A DNA stretch of 64,000 bases from Blastocladiella emersonii ATCC 22665 (taxonomy: Eukaryota; Blastocladiomycota; Blastocladiomycetes; Blastocladiales; Blastocladiaceae), in contig JANHCV010000001.1 of the NCBI GenBank assembly GCA_025594325.1, positions 1,240,001 to 1,304,000 of the forward strand, in the 5' to 3' direction. Position 1 is the first letter of the stretch, and every line of letters starts with the position of its first letter. Positions 45,310 through 57,780 of the stretch are shown here, in pieces. A program made the position numbers and the translations under genes. The notes under the pieces were generated by a model, which saw only the letters and a list, made by a program, of their open reading frames with translations, did no database searches and had not been told where the DNA came from.

Positions 45310-47060
45310 ATGTCGACGTGGCGCACCTCACGGCTCGACCGTGATCGCGAGTATCGCAAAATCAACTTCTCGTCCGACATCAATGACTACGAGGTCCAGG
45401 AGCCCATATGCGGCGTCGACGATATGTCGTACCTATACCTCGCGATCCACAAGCCGTCCGGCCGCAAGGTCGCGATGAAGTTCACCGACTTGAAGATCTC
45501 GCGCGAGATGGCGCTGCTTGACGAGCTCACGGTCCGTTTGAGTGCTTCGCCACAGCTTTCGTTCTCCCGAGCTGATCTTGATGCACATCGTAGACGGTTG
45601 CAGTCAACACGATGCGGTATCAGCACGAGTCGCTGCTGCCCTACTTCAACACGTTTGTCAACGACGAGAACCTGTGGAGCGTCACTCTCCCCATGAAAGC
45701 TGGTTCGTATGTTAGCTAGCTCCTAGCCGTACCGATCCCTGCTGACGGAAAACCGTACAGGAAGCTGCCGAAACATTCTCGACGAGTGCTTCCCTAACGG
45801 CTTCTCCGAGACGGTCGTCGCGACCATGCTCAAGTACATTCTCCGCGGCCTCGACTACCTCCACGATCAAGGTGTCATCCACAAGTACGTATCGTTTGCT
45901 CCTGCACGACGTGAATCAGTGAAGTCTTCTCACGAACTAACGGCTCTCCCTTGTAGCGACATTCGAGCAGAAAACGTGCTCGTAGCCTTTGACGGCGACG
46001 TGCGCCTTGTCGGCCTGCACCAGGTCACCAACCTGGCCGAGGCGCGACCGGCTGCCTTCGACTACGTCGGGCTGCCCGAGTGGATGGCCCCCGAGCTCTT
46101 CGAGCAGCAGATCTCGTTCGACCCGCGCTCTGATATCTACAGCCTCGGGATCACGGCCATCGAGCTCGCGTGCGGCCGCACGCCGTACCACGAGTGGCCC
46201 GCGCTCAAGGTACGCGCTCGAGTCCATCGTTCACTGTGCGGATCGTGCGCTCACCGTCCCTGTCACAGATCATGGTCGCAAAGCTCAAGTACCTCCCGCC
46301 CATCTTCGAGTCCGAAATCAACAGCGGCAAGCGCAAGCCGTACTCAAAGCACTTCTTCTCGTTCGTGCGCGCGTGCCTCGAGCGCGACCCGAACGCGCGG
46401 CCGCACGCCCACGAGCTGCTCAAGCACCCGCTGCTCAAGTCGGCCCAGGGCGCGAGCTACCTCGTCAAGCGCCTCGTCAAGGGCACCAAGCTCAAGGACA
46501 AGTTCCGTACGTACCAGGTCCGTGATCACCGGACCTCGCACTTCGCTCACTGCTCTGAACCGCGCGTAGTCGACGACAAGAAGAAACGCGGTGCCCGCAC
46601 GCCGACCGCGTCGCCACCCAAGACCCCGACGAAACCGAGCTCGCCCTCGACCGCCGCCCCCGGCGGGAGCAGCGCGAAGCTGAGCAGCGGCGCACCGCCG
46701 ACGGCGTGGGGCGAGTCGGCAAACCACCTCTCGCGGATCGCGTCCGAGAGCTCGGCCACCAACTCGGCGTCCACCTCGGTCTGCCCGTCCGCCATCAGCT
46801 CGTCGACGGCGCTGCACCTGCCGTCGGCGGCCGCGAACGGGAGCCGCGCGGGCTCGCCGCTCTCGTACCTCACAGCCTCCAGCATCTCGAACGTGTCCGA
46901 GGCGTCGTCCATGGCCTCAGGCTCGAGTATCGGCGGCAGCGCAAGCGAGACGCGGCGGCCGTCGCTCGCGCCATCGCACATCAGTCGCAGCAGCTACCTC
47001 TCGACGGATCCGCAGGAGGACCTCGGCGAGGAAGAGGAGCTCGAGGTGCAGGAGCTCTGA
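45310..47060 (+). CDS. STRAD-like STE20-family pseudokinase
   Basis: Six exons (45310-45531, 45594-45702, 45761-45884, 45957-46209, 46269-46506, 46570-47060) give 478 residues. The kinase fold is clear but altered. The glycine loop is replaced by ICGVDDMSYLYLA. The lysine is kept (KVAMKFTDL). The catalytic loop reads VIHNDIRAENVLV. The magnesium-binding DFG is replaced by RLVGL in DGDVRLVGLHQV, and the APE region is WMAPELFEQQ. SDIYSLGITAIELACGRTPY and PALKIMVAKL follow. STRAD pseudokinases show the same DFG replacement and the same SDIYSxGITAxELAxGxxPF context. STRAD binds and activates the kinase LKB1 with MO25, so this could be a regulatory partner of an LKB1-like kinase. The C-terminal 165 residues are Ser/Ala-rich with an acidic end. 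The first intron has a GTCCGT donor. Confidence 0.85.
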
Positions 47061-47182
47061 CGATGGAGTGGCGCAAGAACGAAGAATACACGACACTTTT
47101 TCGCACGAAGCGACTGGAGGTGAAGAAAGGCGAGGATCAAAACTAATCATCGTGTATTCAGATGAGCTAGCGTCACGGCACG

Positions 47183-49856
47183 TTAGCGTGGCAATGGTGG
47201 GAGCGGAGGGAGCGGCGGCAGCTCATTGAACTGGCCCGTGGGTGAGAGCAGTCGCGCGTCGGCATCATCCGCGAATAGGTGCGACTGGGCCGGGTCCCAC
47301 GCGAGGTGCGGTCCACTGTACACGGCGCGCCACACGTATGGCACGAAGAAGGCCTCCGAGTCGACGTCCTCGGTGTACTCGAAGCGCATCGATGGGAGGT
47401 GCTACATGACACGGGCGAGATGAGCGACGGGGGCGAGGGACCGTACACGATGCAGACGTACCAGATCCGCGGGCTGGAACGTCTTGGCTACGTCCGAGAG
47501 CTGTTGCAGCACGCCCTCGGTCGTTGACGGCGCGTCCTCGCCGATCTTGGACCGAAAGTACTCGAGCGTCTACGCGCAACGCGACAGCTGTCAGCTCGCG
47601 GCCACGCAAGCCGGCGAGGATCGACGTACCGCACTGATCCCGGCCACAAGGTCAGTGAACGCGGGATGCGATTCGACGGGGACGAGGAGCGCCTGCTTGT
47701 ACAGCAGGGCGTGGACGAGGTTCGGGTTGAAGCGCAGCGAGGAGGGATGCAGGACCGTCTTGATGATCTCGAGCAGCAGCGTCACGAGGTCCGTGTAAAT
47801 GATCAGGTCCGTGTCCTACATCGCGGCGATGAGTTGTTACCGTGAGCCGCGAGGCACACCTCGGAACAAGCGTAGCGTACCGGATTCAAGTCGTGCGCGT
47901 CAATAACACTTGTCCGCCTTGACAGCGAGAAGGGCGACGGGCGGTCCCCGGGGAATGGCGATGGGAGCGGCGTGGACACGGCCGACAGCGGCATCGGCGG
48001 CGGCGAGTCGCCGGCCCGAATCGCCTCGAGCCGCGCGTACCGGCGCGACGTCACCTCGAACCACGAAACGAGCTTGAGCGCAACCGTCGGGTGCATGTTC
48101 CGCCACGCGCGCGACAGGTTGGACAGCACCGCGACGCAATTGGCGTGGAGGTACTGGTCGCGGTCGCCGGCGAGGTTGTACTGCGTGACGCGGATCACGA
48201 CTAGCGCGGCGACGCTGCCGAGCGAGATGGACGCGACGCGTCGCTCCTGCAGCCAGTCGGGCGCGGTCACGGTCACGTTCATGAGCTTGTCGAGGTACCC
48301 GTCGTCGCTCGTCAGCACGATCAGCGTGATCATGAGGATGTAGACGTGCGAGAAGGGAATGTGGCTGCTGGTCGCGCCGCCGCCAGGTAGCGGTGTTGGT
48401 GGCGGGGCAGACGCGAAGAAGGCCTGCGAAATGAACTTGAGAATCGGCAACACCTAGACGACGACGAGCGATGCGAAGTGAGGGAACCGATGAGCAGCCC
48501 AGCGAGCACAGCGGCGTACCAATCGCTCCGGGTCCATCTGCGCGAGCACAAAGTCGAGGAACGCGTCGTTGCAGAACAGCTGCGAGTAGAGGATGACGGC
48601 GTAGTGCGGGATCGAGAGGCGGTCTTGTAGCAGCTGCAGGAGGCGCTTGTACGAGAACGAGTTGTTGGACGCTGGCAGTTTGAGATTGGAGCCCGAGCGA
48701 GTGCTGTCGCCGAGTTTGAGGAAGGCTGAGGACCAGTTTCCGAGGACAGACCGCTGTACGGCGAGCACGGCGAGCAGGTACGAGGACAGGTCGGCGACTC
48801 GACTCGGGTCCACGGGCGTCGCGACGAAGAGCGCGTGCAGCGTGCCGAACAGTCCAACACCACCCGGCGCGACTGGCGTCGCGGCAACGGGGGTATTTGG
48901 GACGATTTGGTCGAGGCCGACGTTGGCGAGGAGCCGCACGACGAGATCCTCGACCAGATCCCTTGGGCTACATGGCAGCCAAGGCATGTTAGAACTCGGA
49001 CAACGGATCCGCGCGCACACCGCGTACCAGGCCTCGTCAAACAGCGCGACGAGGAACGGGCGCTGCGACTCGTCGTCGCTCTCCCACGTCAGTTGTTCGG
49101 AGAGAAAGCATAGCAAGAGCTCTTGGAGGTCCTCGTATAGAGTGAGAGAATCGTGACTAGACGGTCGTGAGCGGAAGTTTTGAGCGGCGGACCGCACACG
49201 GCAGGGCTGTACCTCAGAGAAACCTTGGCGAGCACCGTGCAAGCCGCGCAGATGAGCCCAGTGACTGCGATGACGGAGCTTGTGAGCGTCCAGGACGGTT
49301 CCCGGTCGGTGGAGCGGGAAGGGCGTACCGACTTGCCGATCAGCAAAGTACCGCGCGAGATCGCGGTGCGGCGCAGCGATCAAGTGTCCGAGAAGTAGCG
49401 TGATTACACGCACGAGGTTCTGCGTCTCCACCGCCCAGGGACCCGTGTACGTTTCTAAGGGCTCGTGCGTCTTGACGGCGTCGTTGAGCAGACCGGCGAG
49501 CCGGATCATGAGAGTCCCGAGGTTGTGCGACGTCACCTCGGTGCGGACTAGCGTGAACGGACGGTCAGCACCGTTTGATGGCATGCAGCACCGCCCGGAC
49601 GCACCGAGATGCTGACCAAACTCGCGGGACGCTTCCCACCTCGCCACCTGGTCGTCCCTGCACACGACGCGTTAACCGACTTCCCTGGAGCATGGGCAGC
49701 AGATCGAAGCCACTCTCACCTTGTTCTCGCCAGAGGAAACACCTCCTTTCGCAGTGTGGCGTAGAACGAGTCGCCCATGGTGCTGATCGGCTGGCCCGAC
49801 GCGACGATGCGGAGGAGCTGCCGCTGGAGCACGGAGAAGGGCGTCACAGCAGTCAT
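47183..49856 (-). CDS. DYM: Dymeclin (DYM) homologue
   Basis: Nine exons: 49856-49720, 49657-49605, 49547-49329, 49264-49213, 49156-48520, 48453-47881, 47815-47630, 47569-47462 and 47401-47183, giving 727 residues. Dymeclin is a Golgi-associated peripheral protein needed for Golgi organisation and secretion. Stretches shared with the family include MIRLAGLLNDAVKTHEP, LYEDLQELLLCFLS, YAVILYSQLFCNDAFLDFVL, VYILMITLIVLTSDDGYLDK, ISLGSVAALVVIRVTQYN, YLHANCVAVLSNLSRAWR, FNPNLVHALLYKQALL and EAFFVPYVWRAVYSG. Introns are 56-66 nt and phases are consistent. It converges with the pseudokinase gene across 122 bp. I did not check that exon 48520-49156 lacks a further short intron. Confidence 0.9.
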
Positions 49857-50027
49857 GGCTGGCAGTTGCATGTAGTGTTTTGTCCGGGTTGCATGGTAGG
49901 CGGTACGAATGCGCCACCCTCGGCCTCGGCGCTCGCGACGCGTTTTTGGCCAAGTCGGCCGGTGCCACCCATCAGCTGACGCGGAGCGCCACGCTCGAGA
50001 CGCGTCGCGACGCGACTCGCCATGGAA

Positions 50028-50585
50028 GGGCCGCCGAGTGGCTGCTCGCGGCCGACCACTCGATCCGCATCTGGAGCCCCGCGCGCGTGCCCGGCGAGGT
50101 CTCGGGCGGGCCGATGACGCCGGGTTCGGCGACTTGGTGGGTGGCGGCGGTAACGGTGGTGTTACTGCGACCTCATCGTCGGCCACGGGCGCCGCGAGCA
50201 TCCACTCGAACCAGCCGTTCCTGTCTTTCGTGTTCACCGGCACTAGCCAGGAGGTACGCTCTCAAAGTTTGCTACGACGGAACTCGCATTAACTGTCTTG
50301 ATCCATCGTGCGTGCAGCTCCTCATCGCGGCGCAGGCCTACGCGCTGCGCGTGTACAAGGGCCGCACGCTCGCGCTGCTGCACACGTTCCACCTCGACCA
50401 CCTCAAGCTGCAGCGGCTGCCCGTGACGCACCTCGCCGTGCTGACCGGCGGTTCTGACGCTGGCGGTGCTGCGGCCTCGGATCCTTCGCCGCCGCCCGTC
50501 TTCTCCGCCTCGTTGACCAAGGCCACGCTGAGCGACGACCTCGGCTACTCCTACTACCACCCGGGCCGCAGCACCAACTCGGTGA
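50028..50585 (+). pseudogene. Decayed partial copy of the WD40 gene at 53.4-57.0 kb
   Basis: An inverted, truncated duplicate of the central part of the WD40 gene. It begins with the AAEWLLAAD segment, jumps by internal deletion of nearly 200 bp to DHSIRIWSPARVPGEVSGG, and continues through the QPFLSFVFTGTS exon end, an intron, and YALRVYKGRTLALLHTFHLD to SDDLGYSYYHPGRSTNS. The deletion joins two places that share CGGCCGAC, suggesting a short-homology event. The frame shifts after EVSGG. At the equivalent splice site this copy has a GT donor where the intact gene has GC. Confidence 0.85.
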
Positions 50586-52010
50586 ACATGCTACACCAGC
50601 TCGCCGAACTTGGCGGCGCCGCTGCTGTGTCGTAATTGGTTGCCAAGGCCAAGGGCGCCCAGTTGGTCCAGCTCCTCGCCCACGCGCTGCTGATCACGAT
50701 GCAGCTGCCCGGGTTCGACGAGCGGTACCGCCAGTTCCGTGACGTGACGTGCAAGGCGTCGCCCGCCGCGCACGAGGAGGCCATGAACCTGATCAACTCG
50801 CCCTTCTCATTCTTCGATGTGCTCCCATCGCTCATCTACGAGCACGACGTGCCCGTCGTCAACCACCTCATTGCCCTCGACATGTACGTGCGCCGCGCCT
50901 ACAGCACCTACGGCGTGCATGCCGTCAAGAGGCACTTCGCGTTCCCCGCCCCTCTCGTCGAGTGGCACTTCCAGTTCCCCGTCCATGACCTCGGGATTGA
51001 GAACGCGTCGGCCGCCGTCTGCGGTGGGACCACGTACGACGACCTGAGCACGGCCTAGGTCTTGGGCATGGCGCTCATGATCAAGCGCGGCGACCTCGGA
51101 CCCGTCCGCGTTGGTGTCATGGCCGCCGTCCGCAACGCCGCCGAGCTCCAGCAGCACTTGTCCGCGTTCCTCGCGCTGTTCCCGCAGGTCAAGGCCAAGG
51201 AGCTCGGCCGCACCGAGCCGTGGCACGTGCTCCACGTCGCTGTTGAGGTGCCCGCGGCCAACCCCGAGGACGACGAGGCCGACGGCGCCGATGCCGACCC
51301 GGCGCTGTCGTCGCTGTTCGGGTCGCTGCTCGCATTGTCGACGGCGACACTCCGGTCGTGTGGGATCCGACGCGTTACCCCGGTCGTTTACTGGAAGGGC
51401 CAGTAACTGCGGCACTACGCGAATTCGCGTTCCGCGAGCACCTGGCGTTCGTCTAGAACACGACGATTCGCAACATTTCTTGAGCCGTTGCACGCGTTTG
51501 AGCTCGAGCTGTTCTGCCTCGCGTGCTTCAACAGCGTGCTCATCGCCATGCCACCAACCGCAGCATGCAAATCTATCACGCCGTCTGCAAAGGACAACGC
51601 ACTTGACTGGAGCTTCTTCGTCCGCGCCCCCATCCGCCCCAGCCGCTTCACGCCTGGCGCCGGCCAGCGGTCAGCCGCTGAGTACCCCATGGTCAAGGCC
51701 AACAGGATCCTCACTGACGCGCTCAACGCGCTCGAGCTCGCGGCCAAGCGGCTCCCCAACACCAACTGCAACCACCTGTTTCTCACCCTTCTGTCTGAGC
51801 TGCCAGTTTCGCCTGACGAGATACAGGACTTGATGCGGCCGTGGAAGCTGCGCATGATGGGCGCTGAGATCTGGCTCCTGTGTCAGCCGCCGACGGCGGG
51901 CGCCGAGAGCTGCACGTACCGGTTCCTCACGTTTAACGTCTGCGGCGTCATCAAGGCCAAGCGGTACCGCGAGATCAAGGACGGCTGCGGCGCGTCGTTC
52001 CGCACATCGC
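50586..52010 (+). pseudogene. Decayed acetyl-CoA carboxylase fragment
   Basis: Directly abuts the WD40 fragment. A single phase encodes pieces of the central region of eukaryotic acetyl-CoA carboxylase: LHQLAELGG, LPGFDERYRQFRDVTCKASP, FFDVLPSLIYEHDVPVVNHL, IALDMYVRRAYSTYGVHAVK, LVEWHFQFPVHDLG, then GVMAAVRNAAELQQHLSAF, GIRRVTPVVYWKGQ, LEPLHAFELELFCLACFN, RILTDALNALELAAKRLP and NCNHLFLTLL. The phase is broken by stops at about 50633 (TAA), 51056 (TAG), 51404 (TAA) and near 51454 (TAG). All could derive from CAA/CAG by C-to-T change. Biotin carboxylase, biotin-carrier and transferase domains are absent, so no enzyme can be made. An intact copy must exist elsewhere. Confidence 0.85.
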
Positions 52011-53422
52011 TTGGTTCTGCACGTTGTTGCTGCCTCATCACTACTCTTCGTTCCAAGGCGTCACTAACACGCTTGCCATCGTCTCCGTCATCCGCAGGAC
52101 CTCGTAACCGCGTTGACACGCGCCACGGCGACATGAAGAACGCGTCAGCCAGCACCATCGGCAACCTCAAGGAAGCGCGCGAGAGCAGTGCCGCGCGCTC
52201 GAATGGATCGAGGCGATCTGTACAAACCTCGCAACAACGCGACAAAGTGAGCTCATGTCATAGCACTCGCGCTCGGTTGAGTTCGCCTGAAGACTGAACA
52301 AGGGTCAGTCGCGCAAGCGATCAACCAAGCTGTGAGGCTGTGCGACCACGCTCCCCGCCCTCTTTAATCCTCGGAGTGCTCGAAGAACATGTGCATTCAT
52401 TCAGACCTCCACGATGCCCTGACCACGCGACAGTGATCCGTTTCGTGATCCGGTCGTTCATCGCAACGCACCACGTGATCCCAGAAGATCAAGGCCGCAA
52501 CCGAGCGATCACCGCCGCTGCCGATCCGGCCTTAAATTTCGCTTTTATGACCACCTGTTGGCTAAAGTTGCACAAACCCAACTCCACGCAGGCCCATGCG
52601 AAACCCATGAAACTTCAAGCACACGCACCACCTACTAGTTTATACCGACCTCGACCATGTCCTGCCCGCCTCGCATCACCACGAGGCCACGCCACTCGAA
52701 CGCCGCCGTTTCCGTTTCCTCCACGCGCCCCGCATCAGCGCACGCTGCACGCGCGCGCTCCCCGCGCGTCGCTGCGCAGTCTCTCTCCCCTCTTTTTTAC
52801 TCTCGGGCTGCAGTCCATCCGCCTGGTCGAGCAAGCAGGAGTTGGGTATATCGATGCTGTGGCCATCCGTTCACGCGGGCGGCTGCATCCCACGGCGACT
52901 TTGAGTACTCTTGGTGATGCGAGGATCCACGGGTAATACTGTTCGACGACAGTCTCTTCCTCTTCTCTCTTGCTACTTTTGCACGCGCGCGAAGGCGCAC
53001 GTTTGCCGTTGATTATAGTTGGTGGCGACACCGAGGCTGGACTACGTCCCATCCGTGGGACTTCCATGGCAGCCCAATTGACTACGATGGTATATGAGGC
53101 ACCTTTCTGTTCCGTGGCGAGCGCTGGCTCGCATACGTTGCTACTTTCTGATCCTGATGAGCTGCGCCGGCGGTCCGTGCTGTTGTCGGTCACATTGATC
53201 GCTCAACCATCCCGTTGCTAGCGCAGCTTGCGGCCCGCTCTTAGCGAGGCCAAATCCGTCCCTCGCGGGCAGCCCGACGTCAGGTTTGCGCGCCCGTGTG
53301 CCACCGAAGTCAAACGAACTCACGACAGACAAGGTCGTAGCCGCGGGCCGGCGTGAACACGACGAAAACGAGGTAGGCAGTTCGTTCACCCTCAAAGTGC
53401 CGCAGTGAGATGAATGGGTAGA
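52011..53422. other. Region without a recognised gene
   Basis: The first 250 bp may be further decayed sequence of the chimera (a frame with ASTIGNLKEARESS and similar). The rest, downstream of the WD40 gene, shows no recognisable protein or RNA. Confidence 0.4.
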
Positions 53423-56400
53423 CTATTGCTGCCATACATGGATCGTGCTGCGCATGCCCGTGCTCGCCGCGGTCCCGCCGCCCGACCCCGCACCACCGCC
53501 GTCGTGCCCTGACGCTGCCGATGAGGACGCCGACGGCGGCGCGTGCACGACGACGGCCGCGAGCTTGGCCCCCGCCGCCGCCACCGGCTCTCGCTGCCGC
53601 GCACCTCCACCAACCCGCGGCCGGACCCACGCGACGTGTCCGATTCCGACCGTCCCACCCGCCCCGCCGCCGCCGCCCTCGATGGGCGACTGCGCGACGA
53701 CGGCCGGATCCGCTGCCTGCGCGATCCCGCGCGGGTCGAGTTTGGCCGACGCGACGCGCCACAGAAGCACGGGCCGGTCCGCGCCGTGGCCGGGCGCCGC
53801 GACCCACGTCCCGCACGGCGCCACGGCGGGCCGGACGCTCGCGTCGAGCGGTGCAACGTGTGGACCGGACATGCTTCCGGCGCCGCTGCCACCACCCGCG
53901 GAACCCGCAGCTGCCGACGCGTTGAGGCAAGCGCCGACGGGAAACAGCGCGAGCGGCATACTCGCGGCGGCGCTCGCGGGCGCGCTGGCGGCGGACGCGG
54001 ACCCGTTCCCGCCGACGCCCGTGCTCGACGCGGACCCCGCGGCTGCACCGGCGGTCCGTGGGCGCGCGACGCGCAGGTCGAGCTCGCGCGCGGGGAACGC
54101 GCGGGTGAAGGTGCCGGACATGACGTGGAACGCGCGGACCTGGATCCCGCCCGCCGTGACGAGAAGCGTTGGGCCCGCTGCCGCAGCCGAAGTTGGTGCC
54201 GCTGGGTTACCGGAGTTGGTGCTCCGGCCCGGGTGGTAGTGGTAGTAGCCGAGGTCGTCGCTCAGCGTGGTCTTGGTCGACGACGCGGAGAAGACGGGCG
54301 GCGGCGGCGCGGGATCCGATGCGGCGGCACTGCCAGCGTCGGAGCCGTCAGTCAGCACGGCGAGGTGCGTCACGGGCAGCCGCTGCAGCTTGAGGTGGTC
54401 GAGGTGGAACGTGTGCAGCAGCGTGAGCGTGCGGCCCTTGTACACGCGCAGCGCGTAGGCCTGCGCCGCGATGAGGAGCTGCGACTACACGCATGGATCA
54501 AGAGCGTTAGAGCGAGTTCCCTCGTAGCAATATTGAGAGCGTGCCTCTTGACTCGTGCCGGTGAACACGAAGGACAGGAACGGCTGGTTCGAGTGGATGC
54601 TCGCGGCGCCCGTGGCCGACGATGAGGTCGCGGTTACACCGCCGCCGCCCGTCGAGTCGCCAAACCCGGCCGCCGTCGGCCCGCCCGAGACCTCGCCGGG
54701 CACGCGCGCGGGGCTCCAGATCCGGATCGAGTGGTCGGCCGAGCAGCTGGCGAGGTGCAGCGGGTCGCGGCCGGGGAACCCCGCGAGCTGGTGGACGACG
54801 CGGCGGTGCCACTTGCGCCACGTATACCGGAGCCCCGACGGCCAGTGCCACGCGTGCACATCGACCTCGGTGTCGGCCGCGAGCAGCCACTCGGCGGCAG
54901 CGCCGTGCGGGCCGAGGAACGTGAGTGTCGACAGCGGCTTGGTGCCGGGCACGGCGATGCGCGCCACAACGCGGTTCTGCGTCGCGTTGAGAAGGCCGAT
55001 GCGCCGGTCGCCGCCGTCCGTGTGGAACACGACCAGCGTCTCGCCGTGGTAGTCGGCCACGTCCATGAGTCGGATCAGGCCCGGGAACGGGCCGTGGACC
55101 GCGCGCAGAACGAGCGGTGGCGGGGCGGTGCTCGCGGAACCGAGCGAGTGGTGGGCGCGGTCGGAGGTCGTGTCGGGCCACGGGAGGGGCGGTGGAAGGG
55201 GGAGCGCGGGATCGAGCGTAGGTGGTGAAAAGATGAGCCCGCTCGTTGCCGAGGATTCGGTCAGACCTGTAGGTGGGATGGGCGGTGGCGGTCGGTGCGT
55301 GCCCGCCGCGGCCGGGCGCTTGGTCGGGCTCGTGCTCGGTTTTCGGGCGGGTGGTGGAGGAGGTGGATGGCGCGGCGGCGTCGCGGTTGCCGGCTTGCTG
55401 GTGCGGGCAACGCGGCCGAGCGAGCTGCCGCGGACCACACGCGCGGCGGCGGCCGCGGCTTGAGTTGAGGTGGACGAGAATGAAGATGTCGAGGACGCAG
55501 AAGCCGCGATAGCTCCTCGTCGAGATGTCGAGGGCGCGAGGTCGGGTTTCGGTGGATCGGGGACGAGGTCGGCGGGCAGGAGCGAGACGGCGCTGTCCTT
55601 GCGGTCGGTCTGGCGCGGCCACGAGTGGTTGGTGGTACGAGTTGCCGACGGCTCGTGTACAGGCCGCGTCGACTCGTGCCGCGGCGGCCGATGAAGCGGA
55701 GCGGGTGCAGCCGTAGCTGAAGATGCGGTCGACGAGCGACTTCGGTCGCTCTGAAAGCTACCCGAGCGCGAGCGCGGCGGCGGGCCCGCGACGAGGTCGG
55801 GCGGGTTTCGTGGAAGCGAGAAGTGGTCGGAGGACTTGAGAACGGCGCGAGCGTCGCGCAGCCGGCGATCTGCGTCGAGCCAGTCGGCCACGTTGCCCGA
55901 GACGGCGGGCGACGGGTCCCAGAAGTAGGCGACGAGAAGCGGGGCGACAGCGTCGAACCAGGCCTGGCCGACATCCTCGCGCTTTCCAGACGGTGCGTCG
56001 TCAGGACGAGCCCCAGTCGCCGCGTGCTGGGCGGCAGTCCGCCACAGCGCGTCAATGGCGAGGCCGACCTCGCGGTCGCGGCCGGACGGTGCGGTGCCCG
56101 GGGCGAGCATGAGTCGGCGCAGCGTGGACCGCATCCTCGCCGAGTGGATGTGGTCGAGGAGCGGCTTGGCCGACTCGGGCCCGCACCCGGCAGCGCTGCC
56201 GGTCCCCGTGCCCGGCGCGCGGCCAAAGACGTGCAGGATGTGCAGCCAGGTGAGCACGTCGAGCAGCAGGGCGAGGTCCGGGTGGTCGGCGGGGACGGTG
56301 GCGCGGACGAGGCGGCGGGCCTCGTCGAAGCGGCGCTCGGCGAGGGCGCGCTTGAGGCGGGCGTGGTTGGTGGCCAGGGTCGGGATCGAAACGCCCGTGT

Positions 56401-57004
56401 CCAGCGCTAGCGCAGCCACGGTGCCCCACCACTCGCGCGCAGCGCACACGTGGTGCAACGCGGCGACAATGACGGTGTCGTGAACAGCGGCGGGCGCTGA
56501 GGTGTCGAGCAGCCGCGCAATCTGGTCGAGCGCGGACCGGAGGCGGGCTGTATCCGGAAACGGGGCGGTCGTCGTCGTCGTCGTGGAGGCAGCCCTCGGT
56601 GGCGCGGCGGCGGATCGAGGTGGGGTTGGTGGCGCCGCAACCGAGGTTGGAGGCAGGTTGCGACACGAAGAGGATGGCGGAAGTGTCGGCAGCGACACGG
56701 CAGCGCGGCGGAGCGGCACGCGAGGGTCGGCCGGGTCGGGATGGCCCCGCGACGCTGTCGCAGCCGCAGCAGGCTCGCCCCACTGGGACCGCTGCCGGCG
56801 CGCGACGGGCGCAGACAGCGCAGCAGCCGGTGCCGTTCCCGGAATGTAGTTGTCGCGTGGTTGCTCCATAGCAGTCTGGCGCAGCGGGAGACGCGATGGC
56901 GGGTGGTGGCGCGCTGACGGAGCAGGAAGAGCCGTGCGGGCCGCGTAGGAATCCGCGACTGGGCGGGCGAGCGGCGGCAGGCGCGGCGTCTCTGCGAGAT
57001 GCAT
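53423..57004 (-). CDS. Large WD40-like protein of unknown function
   Basis: Two exons (57004-54545, 54484-53423) give 1173 residues; an ATG at 56869 would give 1128. The N-terminal half has a Pro/Ala-rich stretch and then helices (AALHHVCAAREWWGTVAAL, LKRALAERRFDEARRLV, DLALLLDVLTWLHILHVFG). A disordered Ser/Pro/Arg/Thr linker follows. The C-terminal part has propeller-type repeats: GLIRLMDVADYHGETLVVFH, ADTEVDVHAWHWPSGLRYTW, ASCSADHSIRIWSP, LLIAAQAYALRVYKGRTLTL, RPVLLWRVASAKLDP and a final STIHVWQQ. I do not recognise the orthologue group. The intron (54485-54544, 60 nt) begins with GC (GAG then GCACGC), confirmed by the GT donor at the same place in the decayed copy. Repeats contain long Gly/Ala/Ser insertions. 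Confidence 0.8.
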
Positions 57005-57780
57005 GGTGTTGCGAGCGTTGCGTGGGCCAGGGCCAGGTGGTTGGGAAACAAATTCCGGGCCATCGCGCGGCGGCGTAGTCGGGCGCGGCGCGTCGCGTCC
57101 CGCCGCGTGTCTCTCCGCTGCTGCGCCTCCCACATCCCGCACGCCGGGACGCTTGCTTGCGCAGCGGGAAGGTCATTTTGAGTCGGCGCAACTTGTTCTC
57201 CGCGTCACCCGGGACTCATCCCTGCCGTGTGAAAACGGCCGTTGCGCTGGGTCCCAAACCGGGCGCTCGGCGTGGCGCGTCGCGTTTCACCGCGTCACAT
57301 GTACGCGCCCCGCTTATCATGTGACAGACGCGAGACGCGCGTGTCTCACGCACGCGTCGCAGCCGAGCCGGAGGTCCCGCGTTCCCGTCGATCGTCCTGG
57401 AAGCGAGGAAGCACCGGATCGATCCAATCTCGCGTCCGCGTCGTCGACCTCGGAGAGTCCCGCAACGGGAAAGCGGGCACGGTCACGCCGCAGCGCGATG
57501 CGCGTGTCGCCTGCATAAACTCTCGCCTCACTTGGTGGCCTCATAAGCCCGCGAAACCACTCGCACCGCCCTCATCAAGGCGAATGCTCTCGGATCCATC
57601 GCGGCACGCGGAGTTGCATAAAGCACGCGGATTCTTGCCGACTTGAGCGCGGGCGACGACGCGCGTGATCCGTCGCATGACCCGTACTCTTCTCAGGGGT
57701 ACGGGGTTCTACCGCGGCCGCTTCGGGTCGGCTATAAGCGATGCCGCACAGTCGACTACCCGCCCTCGCCGTACCCGAGG
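57005..57780. promoter_or_regulatory. Divergent promoter region of the WD40 gene and the peptide array
   Basis: About 780 bp with several ACGCG/CGCGT-rich clusters (for example GGCGCGTCGCGTTTCACCGC near 57271). No gene recognised; a further decayed peptide copy cannot be excluded. Confidence 0.4.

Noticed and set aside
50028-52010. The WD40/ACC segment as a functional fusion gene
   Set aside because: Several in-phase stops, a frameshift and missing catalytic domains; the stops are too closely flanked by coding matches to be hidden by introns of normal length.
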